From: Lethocerus indicus
Taxonomy: Eukaryota; Arthropoda; Insecta; Hemiptera; Belostomatidae
NCBI GenBank assembly: GCA_019843655.1
Contig: JACDQD010000102.1
Location: forward strand, 6,953,501 to 7,017,500
Length of the DNA: 64,000 nt
Direction: 5' to 3'
A model generated the notes under the pieces. That model saw nothing but the letters and a program-made list of their open reading frames with translations, did no database searches and had not been told where the DNA came from. Both the position numbers and the translations under genes were made by a program. Position 1 is the stretch's first letter; each line of letters starts with the position of its first letter. Positions 51,801-63,585 of this stretch are shown here, piece after piece.

Positions 51801-53360
51801 AACCAATCCGCATTATCTCCGATGCGATATGGGACATCCGCTCCTGCTTTGCCGAACCAAGTACAAGTACCGCTTGCTCCCACTTCTACTTTCCTAATTA
51901 CAATTTCAATCTATGACTGTATATTGAGGTACTTTCTGTTCTTGGCTTCCGTTAGATTGTGCGCAAATACTTCATTGAGCACGTTTCTTCACATTGGCAT
52001 AAAAAACGATCACGATAATGAAATAATAATATAAACATGAAACGTACTTCTCCTCTAAATGAGCGAACATTACGCGATCCCGCCGGAAACCAGTAACACA
52101 TAATAACATATGTGAAAAGCACAACAAAAATCAATAGAATCGGCATATTTCTGTAGCTGTGTTAATCAGATAGTAGATAAAGCCAACGGAGATATGCCAT
52201 CTTGTATCAGATGAAATGTGCTGCTCAAGATTGATTGAACGAAGGAGGTTTATTATTCCTCAAATTACTGCGTCTACCAGACAATACCGGGACAGAACAT
52301 TACTCCGGTTCATTTGTGTTCATGGTTCAACAATGGGCCGCAGTGGGTTGATTTCGACAAGCATTATTCTAATTAAGAACATAACTGACTGGTACCCATT
52401 GAAAGGGATTTCAGGCTCCCTCACTACTACCGCCCATACCTCACGCGGTGTAATTTAATAAAAACTTCTTTTCTTAAATATTTGTAAATGATTCCTGCTA
52501 ATTCAGTTAACATTCAGTAATTTTTGTCCCTGTATAAAACATCATCCCTAATTCAATTTTTTAAGCCACATTATTTATACAACAACCCGAAAAATGTAAT
52601 GGATAAACCGGTTTTATTTCTTTATTACCTGGCGCGTATCTAAAATTCCAAATTGTTTTGACAGGTATTTTACAGAGTAATTACGCGGATGAACCACCGT
52701 TACTAACTAATTTTTCAGCTGTCTGTTCTCTCATGATATTCATCAAGAGGCTTGCTATTAGACGCTTCTATTGACACGAACATGTTAAGCGGTGACATCT
52801 GTCCTTTTCATATGTCGACTAATGATATTTCGGAATGAGTATATTTTTGTTCAGATCGTTGAATCGTGAAACAACGTTGATAATTTTTTAGTCGGTATTT
52901 TGAACATGCGCATGGGAGGTATTTACGTTCGATTTGATAGTGTGTGCGTTCCTTTTGTTACTTTCAGCATCGGTTAAGTCTGGCCTTGTTATCACAAAAT
53001 CTTTTCGGACAATCCCACTAACCAGAAGTAACGATAGGGTAAAACCCGATTTAAATGAAATTAATTAAACATACCGTCGCAATAAGCATCAATTTATTTT
53101 CACTAATATTATTTTCAGTAATTACTAAATAAAATTAAACACGTCATTTTAAATGACCATGCACTAAAATAAATCCCGTATCTGGATTTGACAGCTGTTG
53201 CGTATGGAATTCATTTTATTTAAAGTACATTGGGTGAGTACACGCTGAAAAGTTGGGCTACAGAATATTTTCGCAGAACTGGAAAATTATTTTTGGAGGT
53301 CTCAGAGTTTTTTTTGAGGATTTGGATAATACCTTAGTCCCGCCTGATTCCTCCTTCTCA
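48894..53360. other. Gene-free stretch
   Basis: GC-rich pieces at 49000-49320 and 49860-50200 and AT-rich elsewhere (51180-51480 strongly so). The longest frame is 80 codons (52216-52458). A nine- or ten-base C-run lies at about 51774-51782. None of the frames is recognisable. Confidence 0.55.
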
Positions 53361-53421
53361 TCTCCCTCTCTCTCGCTTTATATATATCCCTCTTTCTCTC
53401 TCTCTCTCTCTCTCGCTCTCT
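53361..53421. repeat. Interrupted (CT)n microsatellite
   Basis: Two CT-rich tracts flank a short TATATATA segment. The second (53391-53420) has about 13 CT units. A CAG|GTATGT junction follows at 53459-53467, but its acceptor tract is poor. Confidence 0.9.
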
Positions 53422-53817
53422 ACACCTTTGTCTGTTTCCGCGCTGTGTAAACCATCTGACAGGTATGTATAGGGTCGGTTGGTCGGGGCGAGCTTTGTTC
53501 AGCGGCGGTGGCCGCGCCCCGGGGCGGGTTACGATAACGGGTGGCCGGCCGGCCCTCGCTCACCGCGTTAAGAATGGACTTTATGTCGCCACCGCCTCCC
53601 TTTTCACTCTCTTCCCTCGCTTTTCGGCCAGCCACCCGACTGTTTCTCCCTTTCTCCTCTAACCATTTGTTATTCGTCAGTTGCCACCAATGAAATTTAC
53701 TCCTAATTACCCCAACCTTTTACCTTATTGGCCAGCCGTCTTTCCTCTTTAAACTGTACACTGAGAACAGCCCTGTTCGTGGGCCCTGTTTGCGGAATAT
53801 AATTTTTTACCATTTTA
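53422..53817. other. GC-rich block without a recognised gene
   Basis: Bases 53470-53640 are GC-rich, with CCGGCCGG and CGCGCCCCGG patches. Short frames on both strands overlap and look like chance products of composition. Confidence 0.5.
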
Positions 53818-53860
53818 AAGATGGTAAACTTTTCAGGTCGATCTAGCGTTAGATCAACAC
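53818..53860 (+). repeat. Dispersed repeat family, copy G, with paired stem changes
   Basis: AAGATGG, exactly 15 bases, and then GATCTAGCGTTAGATCAAC: the same spacing as copies A and B. The 15-base spacer has diverged, but the core still pairs (GATCT 53840-53844, AGATC 53851-53855). Against the family core GGTCT/AGACC, a G-to-A change on one side is matched by a C-to-T change on the other. The remaining similarity is low, so membership rests on the spacing and the core. Confidence 0.5.
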
Positions 53861-56045
53861 TTATTATACTACGTATCGTGCAATAATTGTTTTAATTTCT
53901 TTTAAATTTACGATTCCTATAATTTTTTCCTTCAAGTTTCCGGCGAGTAATAATTTATTTATTCATACTGCCGATGATTACCGATAGTGGACCGGAGCCA
54001 TGCACACTATCCGATGTCATTAATGTGGGTATGGATTAAGCTTATCTAAATTCGACGACACTGTTTTTTATCGCGCTCAAATATGGGATAAGATAAATCT
54101 ATAAGTGGACTTGTATCTGTTGGCGCGGTACCTGTTGTCGGAAATAACAGGGGTACTCGAGATTGTGAGATTGTAAGAGTTGTGACAACACTTATTCCTA
54201 AATAACGACGCCAATCGACCGAAAGGTGTCAAAATAATAAGATGTTATTATTATTATAGGACATTAATGAATCCCGTCAATAAAAATTACATGATAATGC
54301 ATGAAACTTATTTATTCAATTTATTAATATTTAATTATTTTATATTAACTCGCGTGCAACCATCAAATCTATTGTAAAAAAAGACAAGTCACCAAAAATC
54401 ATAATCATACTGTGACATTTGACTGACATTAGATGAGGGTTTACGGTAGAGGATTTAGTTATTACTGTGCTATTGAACTGTAATTAAATAGTGTGGACTG
54501 TTGCAGGTACATATTAGATAAAAACATATATATGAAATCATATATATATTATGTATGTATATATAAATAATTCCAATTCTAATCGTATTTTTCAATGAAA
54601 GTTTGGTACATATCTTTTTTTTGAGGTTCACAAAAGTCACAAGACAAACCAAAAATTAAAAGTGTAATAATTTTAAATTTATATTTGTTCTAAAATATTA
54701 TTTATGTCACAGGAAAAAATGCAACCAAAAAGGGAATTGCGATACCAAAGCTCGATTACGGAACAGTTAACGAGTGTAGTTAGAACAACAAAAGGGACTG
54801 AAGTAGTATACGACTTCCAATTGGAGCGCTTAATGCTCTGTTTTACATCCCCCCATTGAAGGCCTCTCCCAGCGTCCGTACGGTCAAGTGGTCTCTAGTG
54901 CTCGACAAAACTGTTACTGCTATGAGTTTTCGAGGGGCTCCGATGGTAAAAGTTGAAATGTTTAAATGAAAAAAAGGTACGTTTAAACATTTGTCGGTAT
55001 ATCAGACTTTACGGACGTTAAATAGGCATAAATTAAAAATTGTCGAAGGGTTTTCAACAACGGCGAGTGTCAACGAATGATATCTACTGCTAATTGTCAT
55101 CACGGAAACAAACATCGTTGATAGGTTTTTAATTAAAATTAAGAAAATTACCTAACCTCTGACTGATGGGTTGTTTATTATATCAGGTTATCAACAAATT
55201 TTTCCCCATCAAAAAAAGAGATAAGTAATGTGGGAAGCTCCCTTTCCATCTAGGTATTTGCTAATAATATACATAATATTATATAATTTCTGAAGCGTGT
55301 GTAATCGACGTAAAACCTGACAAATAAAGCAGATTTGTTCGGGAATATTTCTACCTTGGGCGAAGACATGTGAGAAGGCAATTTCATAGGCCTCCGGTAG
55401 GGTCCAATGTAGGGTCGAATGTTGTGAGACGCCATATTTCAAATTGGGAACAACGGAAACGCGTATAAAATATATTTGGGAGAGAACGCATAAATTCCTG
55501 TTGGGGGGGATCCTGGGGGATCGGGATCCTCCTCTCCCGGCGGGTCCCTCTGGAGCCGGACCAATAAAAGTAATCCGATCGGATGTCAATCACCTTTGAC
55601 TTGAAGATAAATGCCTGACACCGGACCAAGGAGCGATCACCTTTCAATGCAAATAACCCAATCCCGTCCCCCCTCCATGGCCGGTCCCCGAGTCACAGCA
55701 TCTTGCCGTTGTGCAGATTAAAAACTTCACAATGGCTGTCACATCTGTCATTGGTAGGATTCCGAATTTGCTTCCTGAAGCAATGAATGAGCATTAGAAC
55801 GGAAGGAAGAATTATAGCATCGACTATTTTCAATTCGAAGATTCGAATAGAGATACATAATACTTTTAGTCGTCTCCTTCGTATAACGCATCTATAAAAC
55901 GTCCATAAGCAATGTAGTTATTTATCCGATATAATATATGCAATTTCTAACTAAACAACTAAATGAAACTTAATGTAATCCTTAAATTTTACAAAAAAAA
56001 TTAATAGAACACTTGAACATTCAATTCGGACCTTTACTTAGGTTG
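53861..56045. other. Gene-free stretch
   Basis: AT-rich apart from a GC-rich patch at 55490-55690. A small hairpin has arms 54959-54967 and 54982-54990. TATA-rich imperfect repeats occur at 54520-54570. The largest frame is 126 codons (55209-55589, minus). It is unrecognised and overlaps other frames on the same strand. Confidence 0.5.
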
Positions 56046-56091
56046 GTTTGAAATTTAATTTGAATCGTGGGTTTAAAATTTAATTTGAATC
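56046..56091. repeat. Two-copy AT-rich direct repeat
   Basis: GTTTGAAATTTAATTTGAAT plus C (56046-56066) recurs at 56071-56091 with one substitution, a 25-base period. Confidence 0.85.
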
Positions 56092-59000
56092 CAGACCAAG
56101 ATCAATAACGCCCCAATGAAAAGGCCGGTATCATTAAAACCTGAATATTCAAACGGCATCGGCATTATTAGAGGTCTGGATGAGGGAAGGTGGAGGTAAT
56201 GTGTAATTCCCTGGTAGGTCCTCGGAGATAGTAGGGTACCAATTAGATTTAATAAGAGCACACTTGTTGTGATTCTTGGAAATTGTCTACCCCAAGGTAA
56301 ATCGGTTCTAATCGTAAATGCGTTTGCTACAATGGATAATTGTATAGCGGTTAAGTTATTTAACTCCTTTAATGGAAGGTATTACGATCCACTGCGCGAT
56401 ATTAGAAATGTAAGTTGTATAATAGTATTAAATAAAAGGTGCGTATAGATGAATACAATTGGATAAAGCATTTATGATAAAATTAGTGAACGTTTTCACT
56501 ATTATTCGGAGTTTATTGTCTGCGATAAACATTTTCGTGACGATAATGACATACTTAAATATCGTTTGAAATTTACCGCTGTAGCTATACGTTGTTGTCT
56601 AAGAGTACTCTCATCGTTGTAGCTCTATAGGAATGTTGACTTAAGTATGATCTATATTAATAACCTCGATTGATGATGTTAATCACATCGCAATTTTCAC
56701 GGCAGATAATTGTTGCAATATCTCATACGATGTATCACACGTTTGCTATTTTTCTGTAGAAGTGATAATTTTTCCGCAAACCCTTATCTCTGTTATGGGA
56801 ACAAACATTTTTTATGTTCAGAGAAGGCCTATTCCAATTAAAAACTTCTTTATCAGTTTATTGCCTTCAGATAAAGGGCCAGAACTGACCGCTTAGTCAG
56901 CGTTCCCCTTTTCCAGGTCTAAAGCAATTAGTTTCGGATCGGTCCTTTTTTCCAAGCCCTCTTATCCGGCGGTGCCTTTCAACTGGTCGTTTATTTACTG
57001 TAGAGCCTCTCATATTTGTTAGCAACGCTGTGGAATGTTGACGAACGCATGTGACACATTGAGATCATGGTTAGTTAAAAGTTTCGCTCTAATATATACA
57101 TAATAAATAATTTTGTTCTCATATTTGCTTCCATCTGAAATATCTTGTGTGGAAGGTTGTTTAACTTAAAGTTTTTAGCATTCTGTTGTGAAAATTGGGT
57201 TTTAGAACCTGCACTCAAGTTAGGAATACATTTGAGTAATGTGTAATCTTTAAAATTCTGCTTTATTTTTCCAGCCGCATAAAGTCTTTCTAATTGTATT
57301 ATTAACAAGAATTGAAATTTAAAAAATAATTAGCGGGTAAATAGTGCAGAAAATAATGAGTGTACGACGCTTTTACTCGTAAACTGAAATTTTTATTCAC
57401 ATCTTCTGAATAAAAATGGAAACCAAGCGATTCGTCGAGTAATCGAAGCGGAAAATCAGTGTTTTTATTGCGCTTGAAGGAGGTGACCTATAAGGCGGGA
57501 TCTGTTCCCGAGGGAACCGGAAACTTTTGATTTTATGGATGAATTGAGAATACGTTGACCCCCACTTGACCTTACGCGTACCGGCATAGGGGCTTCGTCC
57601 TTCGATAGTGTCTTTTATTTATGAACGCTGCTCAACAGACAATAAGTATGACGGAAGCTTTTTTTCATCAGCGATAAAATGAAGATTACACGAATCATAA
57701 ATATTCGCTAATAAAATAAATCTTTAGCAATCAGTTGTTGGCTAAAAAGGAAGAGGGAAGGAATTTGCGATGGAAGAAAAATGCGGAAAATGTCCTTTAC
57801 CGAAAATTGAACTTGAAGTTCGACCCGTTAGCCCCGTGTGTATGTATTCATACTTTTCTATATCTGAACCATCTTCACATTAAAAACTAATGTGTAGTAA
57901 ATACTACATTTAAATTAGTTAATTCCTCAGATTATATCACCTCTAATTCATATTGAAGAAATAAACAGTTTTTGTATTAAAAGCACTCTTTTTGCGTTTA
58001 TTTTATAATTTATGTACCGTTCGTACGAATATTTATTTAAGCCGGTATTGAGGGAACTATTAAATACAGAAATGATTGACCGAAATAACTCGTCTGAAGG
58101 GTTATTATTGCAATTCAAGGAATTGAAGCAATTAAACAATATAATTCCTACAGTAACAGGATTACTAGTGTCCAATTTCGAAGGTTTAATGTATCGTAAT
58201 CATTTCCTTCTCGCCTTGCTCAATTCTTCGCATATTGTTGTTTTTGCCGCCCATTATATATTAATTACAGGACGAGGCTTGAGTTGTTACGCTTAAACAA
58301 TAATCAGGGCTTGTGTCAAGTGGGCGGGCGCACATTGCGTGGACGAATGTTCAGGGTACTGGAACATTTGAAATCCTTTTCCCATTTCGTAGAGGGAGAC
58401 GTTGGAGAGTTTGTGAGTCTGGTGGCCATTCGTGCACAATCACGCCGGTTTCCCGAAAATCGTGCACATTTCTGATTAACTGAGGAGCATCAGCTACTCC
58501 GCCCGAAAAGCTGGCGGCGGTAACATCGGTCTACTGCTTCCCACGTCACCCGTCCACACACTGTGTTAATATATGTTGAGGTTTCTGAAGTTTTCTAATT
58601 TGGCCTCAACGCCGGCAATTGCAATAAATGTTGCGAGGGCCTTTTTTCACACGTTTGCGTTTAGTTTTTGGCACTTGTATTGCAGTTAATTTCTGCTTCC
58701 AGTCTTCCAGAACTTCACTCTTAATTTTGAATGTGTTGTGGAGAATGTTACTCATTTAGAAAACCAGCTTAAAAAAACAGTTTGGAGGCTTGTTTTGTTA
58801 TTTCTACTTGACGTATGCAGTATTCTTATTGGAAATCTCCGACTTAGGTTCTCAAAATAAGCAATGCTTAGTGATAGCCAGGAAATCTGCATTGGATCCG
58901 ATTGCTGTCCATATGATGCGCATGACGTACTATGTCTGTCCCGGAATTGTATCTGTACCGGATCAATCATGAGGGACTAGACTGAAGGATTGGCTCTGAG

Positions 59001-61019
59001 TCATTATTCTTCGGCCATTGACTGTAAACTACGAGCATTATTCAATCATTGGGCATGCATCGAATCATCGAATGTTAAGCAAGCCCGTTGTCTTCAGCGA
59101 TTCCAAACAATTCAGTTGGTGTGTGCATTTTTCTATTTAACGGCGTCACTTCTGTTTGTCTAGATGAATTTTTGAGCAAACAGAAGAGCTGTCGTACTAA
59201 TAGAGGCGGAAGCGGTGTACTCTAATCGACGAAGCTGATCTACGATACGCACTGTAGAACAGCGTGACTGTTTCCAGAGGAACTATGATGAGCTCTCAGC
59301 ACCAGGAAATAATACAAGGAGTACGCTGTCAGAACAAAGGAGGGAGCTTTTATTTTTTGTATTCGCCTTTCGCCTATATCTTTAAAAAAAATGTAAAATT
59401 CCTTTATTATTTGTATATTAGCTGTGTAATTATATAGTAACTATATAATTATAAATAATTATTTCCAACCACATATATATTAACCGTATACAATTACTGT
59501 AGAAATACCTCTTTGCGCAATTGACGGTTCGTACGGGCTTGAGCCTCCGTTTCCATCGTTCGGCATTCCATTTTCTATCGCTTGTATTTGAGAGATAGAG
59601 AGCGTGAAGGTTTTGATAAAGGCAGCCACGTTATGCATTCACTTTCATCTGACATAATGTCCCACCGGCCCCGACCATTATACTAGCTCGCTTTTGATCA
59701 TATTTAGCCCAATGAGTACCGTGCATTTTCTAAATGGGAGGGTAGGGGCTAATAACTAAATCCCCTGTTATTAGGTAATATATTGACCCCGATTGGTCGA
59801 TCGATAAAATCATTTTTCCCACGAAAGTTATGCCACTTTAGAAATCGCCTGTCCTTTAACGAGGCAATTCTCTACAATAACGAAAATTACGTAATAATTA
59901 CAAATAAGATATAAGTTATCTGACGAATGCATTGCCGGTCAATGGTCGCGTCTAATTTTTCTATTACTGGAGAGCCGTAAGGTCTCATTTTGTTTGCCCC
60001 CCTCAAAGATACATTACTTGGATTCATTTTCACGTGGAATGAAAACTGGCTCAGAATTATTTGCTGCGAATTATTTGTGGTGGGCACAAAAGGATCTCAA
60101 CAGCAGTTTTCAGGTTACTTACTGGATGCCGTCACGTAAATGTTAAATCTAAACGCTAATTATATACATGTTTTACATAATTTAGTTATTGGCCTATTTT
60201 CATTTCACATCTGAAACTCTTTGCTCGTATCGATCGCATTAATTTATAAGTGCGCAGTACGATGAACACGAGATACGCTCAATTTTTAATATTGCGGCCG
60301 AAGGATTCATGCTCGGCGTCAATAGAAAATGGCGAGCAATTCCCATTAACAGACGAGCCGTAGTTTTCGTCCCTTAGAGGTGTAAAGGCAATTTTTCGTG
60401 TAATTTTGGAGCCGTGTCTGGGCCTGGTCCCGTTTATTAAAATACGAAGTACAATTGCTTTAGTATTCAACCGGCCCGAATAGGAATTCCGAAGTAAAAT
60501 ATAACGGTCGTCGGGCGCGACATTGGAATATAACAGACTCCTGCGGCGGTGAAACGTTCCTGGGATTTTGGAGCTTTCCTCCTTAGGATTAGGTGTGTCT
60601 CTGCTGCGGATTTAATATCTGTCACGTAGCCTGTCGTCCCTAACCCCCCTCCCCTTCCTCCTCCCCCTGTCTATCCTGGGTCAAAACGAAAACGTCCACC
60701 CATTGTTTTCTTCATCTACCGTTTCACAGATATTACATTCTGATGTATTCGGGGCATCGGGAAAAATCGTTTATTAATTTTTACGCCCGTTTATCACGTA
60801 CAGTCAAAAATAATACATTTTGAATAATACTAATTAAATATTATATTGGACCTGAAATTAAGTGGAAGGTAAAATGGAAGGAGGATTTTAATTCTGGGCT
60901 CTGAAGGAAAGTAACACTTGGTCTCAGTTTAGGAGAGGGGAACAGCTGCGGCATGAATAACGGGCTGTCCGAAGGCGTCAACGCTCACTCAACACACGAG
61001 TCTAGCAGTTGGAATAATT
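56092..61019. other. Long gene-free stretch
   Basis: Mostly AT-rich. A 94-codon frame (58012-58296, plus) and others are unrecognised. A perfect AT palindrome with 12-base arms lies at 59427-59451. A GC-richer patch at 58490-58560 has loose similarity to the dispersed repeat (ATCGGTCTA), too weak to call. Confidence 0.55.
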
Positions 61020-61280
61020 TCATTCATTTACTCCACTATAAAATCTTCCGGACGACGATTTAATATTGTTATTATTTAATATACTAGTCATATTGTCGTA
61101 CAGATATGTGACACTGTTAACGGTTGCATAAGACATAAGTGTCTCAAAGAAAGTGTGAAGATCGCAAAAATATCTTTGCCCAATGTCGATGGTGAATTGG
61201 AAACAACTTACAATTAAGATTTCAGAAGATGTTTCGTAAAATATTCTTTCTGCCATATAGAAGTGCCTCGCTGAATTGGG

Positions 61281-61331
61281 GGATATTTGGAACACCCTGT
61301 AGATACTTTTCCATGTCCTATCCAAATGTCC
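61281..61331 (-). repeat. ACAGGGTGTTCC repeat-end motif with hairpin
   Basis: On the minus strand CTACAGGGTGTTCCAAATAT (61302-61283) matches a short motif often seen at the edge of dispersed arthropod repeats. That attribution is from general familiarity, not a search. GGATATTTGG (61281-61290) and CCAAATGTCC (61322-61331) form a 10-bp stem with one G-U pair. The minus-strand frame entering it (61020-61325) is not a recognised protein. No partner terminus was found. Confidence 0.3.
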
Positions 61332-62754
61332 AGTCGGGGATTTAACGGAAGGATTGGAAACGTGTAGTTGTACGGTATCAGCACTTTATCTCCCACACGG
61401 TATCGGCCCGTATTAATTACACGAATAATTACATTACGGTTGCAGGTCCGGGCAAACGGCGGTGCCGGCATGACGGTGTCGAGTTTAGCATTTAATGAAA
61501 TTAAACCAGCTAGCGATTAGCGGTAAAGTGGGCACAGGACTTGACCCCCTCCTGACGACAATCATATCTGACTGAGGGAATTGAATAATAATGGAGGATG
61601 GCTCCCTTCAATCCCTTAATTTCGTAAACAGTTTAAACGCCACCCGAGTTGGTGGAAAGCGGGCCCGCCCCCCCTTATTAGCGCTAATGTCCTTCGTTAA
61701 TTTAATTTGCACCGTTCTGTTGTCTTTCCTTATTTTGTTTGATGCGCACAAATTATCCCTATATCAGTGAGTATTATACGAGCATTCGAAATTTAGAAAT
61801 TTTTCTACTAGTTAAAAGTATAGACGCACTAAGTAGTTTTGTGGTCCTACACAATTGAAATTAACTTACCTCTTAAATAATTTCAATATTAAAGATAGAA
61901 ACTTAGACTATAATCTTAACTACGATTTTCAAGATTATTTTCATTGATTATGTTAATTTGATTATTATCTCATTCAATGTAGAACAAATGTTTTCCAGAG
62001 GATTTCTGTGTTTCGAATTCCGACGCAAGACACGTATTCAGCCCGTCGTATAATAACATCGATTAAATAATAGTCTGTTCCTCAAAGTCGGAGCCGTGTT
62101 GACTTAAAGGGGCGTTTGAACGGAACAATAGTTGCCGTTGTTTGAGCTCGATACAGTGGGGGCGTGAATTTCTAGGAAGTAAATCGAAGGAAAATGTGTT
62201 TTCGCCGAAAGATTCTCTCGCCGCCGTGACACTCACGAATGCACGCACCCCGTGTTTGACTCCGTCGCCCGAACTTGCCCGCTGTCTATGAATTAAAGAA
62301 ATGGCCCGGACGAATGGAATAATTGCAGGGCCGGCCGCCTCGAGATAACGAAGTCCGGAATGCCGAATGTTCCGGAGCGGAAATAAATTATAATCTACAT
62401 ATTTTGAAGCGCCCTACGTCCATAATTTGTGTGATCCAAGTGCCGTCGGAAGAATATGAATTGTACTAAAGTAATAAGCTTCCACGAATTCCGCTAGTAT
62501 TAATTGAATTGGTTTATCTCTGCTGACATAAGTTAATAATGTGTTAATTTATAGTTACATCATTTATGTAACTATTCATTTAACACCTTTACGTTACGAG
62601 AGTTATTCCTGGCATGCGTTACTCCTAGGATTTTATTAGATCGAAAGGAGAATAATTGAATATTATATCGAGACATCTACTGTTTTTGAATTATAAGGAT
62701 TGTACTGTTATTATATGAGCTTCTCTTATAATCAATTCAGATGGAAGTTATCTT
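61332..62754. other. Gene-free stretch
   Basis: Patches of GC-rich sequence (61500-61680, 62220-62380) lie in AT-rich DNA. Frames are at most 85 codons and unrecognised. Confidence 0.55.
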
Positions 62755-62830
62755 CGGTCCGCTCCCAGGATTCGAATCGAGCTCCAATTACTAAATTATG
62801 ATTGGGGTCAGGCAATCACTGGCTACTTTG
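62755..62830 (-). repeat. tRNA-derived SINE-like head or tRNA relic
   Basis: On the minus strand, TAGCCAGTGATTGCCTGAC (from 62825) resembles an A box with the usual GCCTGAC following. GATTCGAATCCTGGGAGC (62778 to about 62761) carries a near-consensus B box. The spacing is somewhat long for a tRNA without an intron, and the acceptor ends do not pair well. That favours a SINE head. No poly(A) or tail was identified. Confidence 0.45.
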
Positions 62831-63504
62831 AACTACCTCTTTCTTTGTTCTTTATCCATTGTCATTACATATGAGTGTATAGAGAGAAGCAATTGAGGAA
62901 GCAGCACGGTTTGTGACGAATTTCCTTCGCTTCTATTAGTTCTATTGTCGTGTTATCATCAACAGTAGTTAATGAGATTTTTTAACTGGTGGCCACCTTC
63001 ATGCATTTCAATGACTTTCTATTTTCATGTTGCATAAGGAACATAACCGAATCAAAACCAAACAATTGTATCCAGAAAAGTAGTATTCTTATGGACCACT
63101 TTCATTAGATCGTAACTTATGAACAGAATAGAAATTTTATGGCCTTATTTATCGTCTCTACTCATTTCCGGCCACCATTCTAAATAAAGTAAAGGTCTGT
63201 TTTACTCAAGATAATGTCCAGTACAAATTTATGAAAACTCCAGTAAAATATCTTCATATTTCCATTCTTGAATAATTATTTCCTCTAATAATAATAAACT
63301 GTTTTTACTAAGTAAATTTGAAATGTATGTTGGGTGGTTTACTTATGAATTTTTATCTGTTATTTATTAATGTATATTGCTCCCTACATAATGAATTACT
63401 GTATTGAAATTGAATTCTCCTTGTTCTTTGTAATATTTTTAATTAATTCCTTGTTTTAAGTTTAAGTTATTTCACAAAAAGGTTAATGTAATGGAGTGAA
63501 TAGA

Positions 63505-63585
63505 TTAAATGGAATAGGGCGTGCAGTGTAGTGGTATTGGGAGAAGACCAGTAATCTGAGTAGGCCTACTTCGGTGAATTCAATC
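63505..63585 (+). repeat. Very degenerate tRNA-like or SINE-like segment
   Basis: GTGCAGTGTAGTGGTATTGG resembles the A-box end of many tRNA-derived SINEs. About 50 bases later GGTGAATTCAATCTTGG sits where a B box would be, but matches it poorly. Chance is a serious alternative. Confidence 0.2.

Noticed and set aside
51725..51835. tRNA-like segment (minus strand, GGTTGCGATCC)
   Set aside because: The B box has an extra base and no convincing A box or stems are present.
53440..53467. CAG joined to GTATGT after the CT array
   Set aside because: Donor acceptable, but the bases before CAG are purine-mixed and the CT tract is too far upstream for a good acceptor.
58485..58540. GGCGGCGG...ATCGGTCTA as another repeat copy
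   Set aside because: Loose similarity to copy B only; spacing and core hairpin not preserved.
61289..61302. miR-10-like seed (ACCCTGTAGAT)
   Set aside because: Eleven bases match the family but the rest of the mature sequence does not, and the predicted hairpin puts them in the loop rather than the stem.
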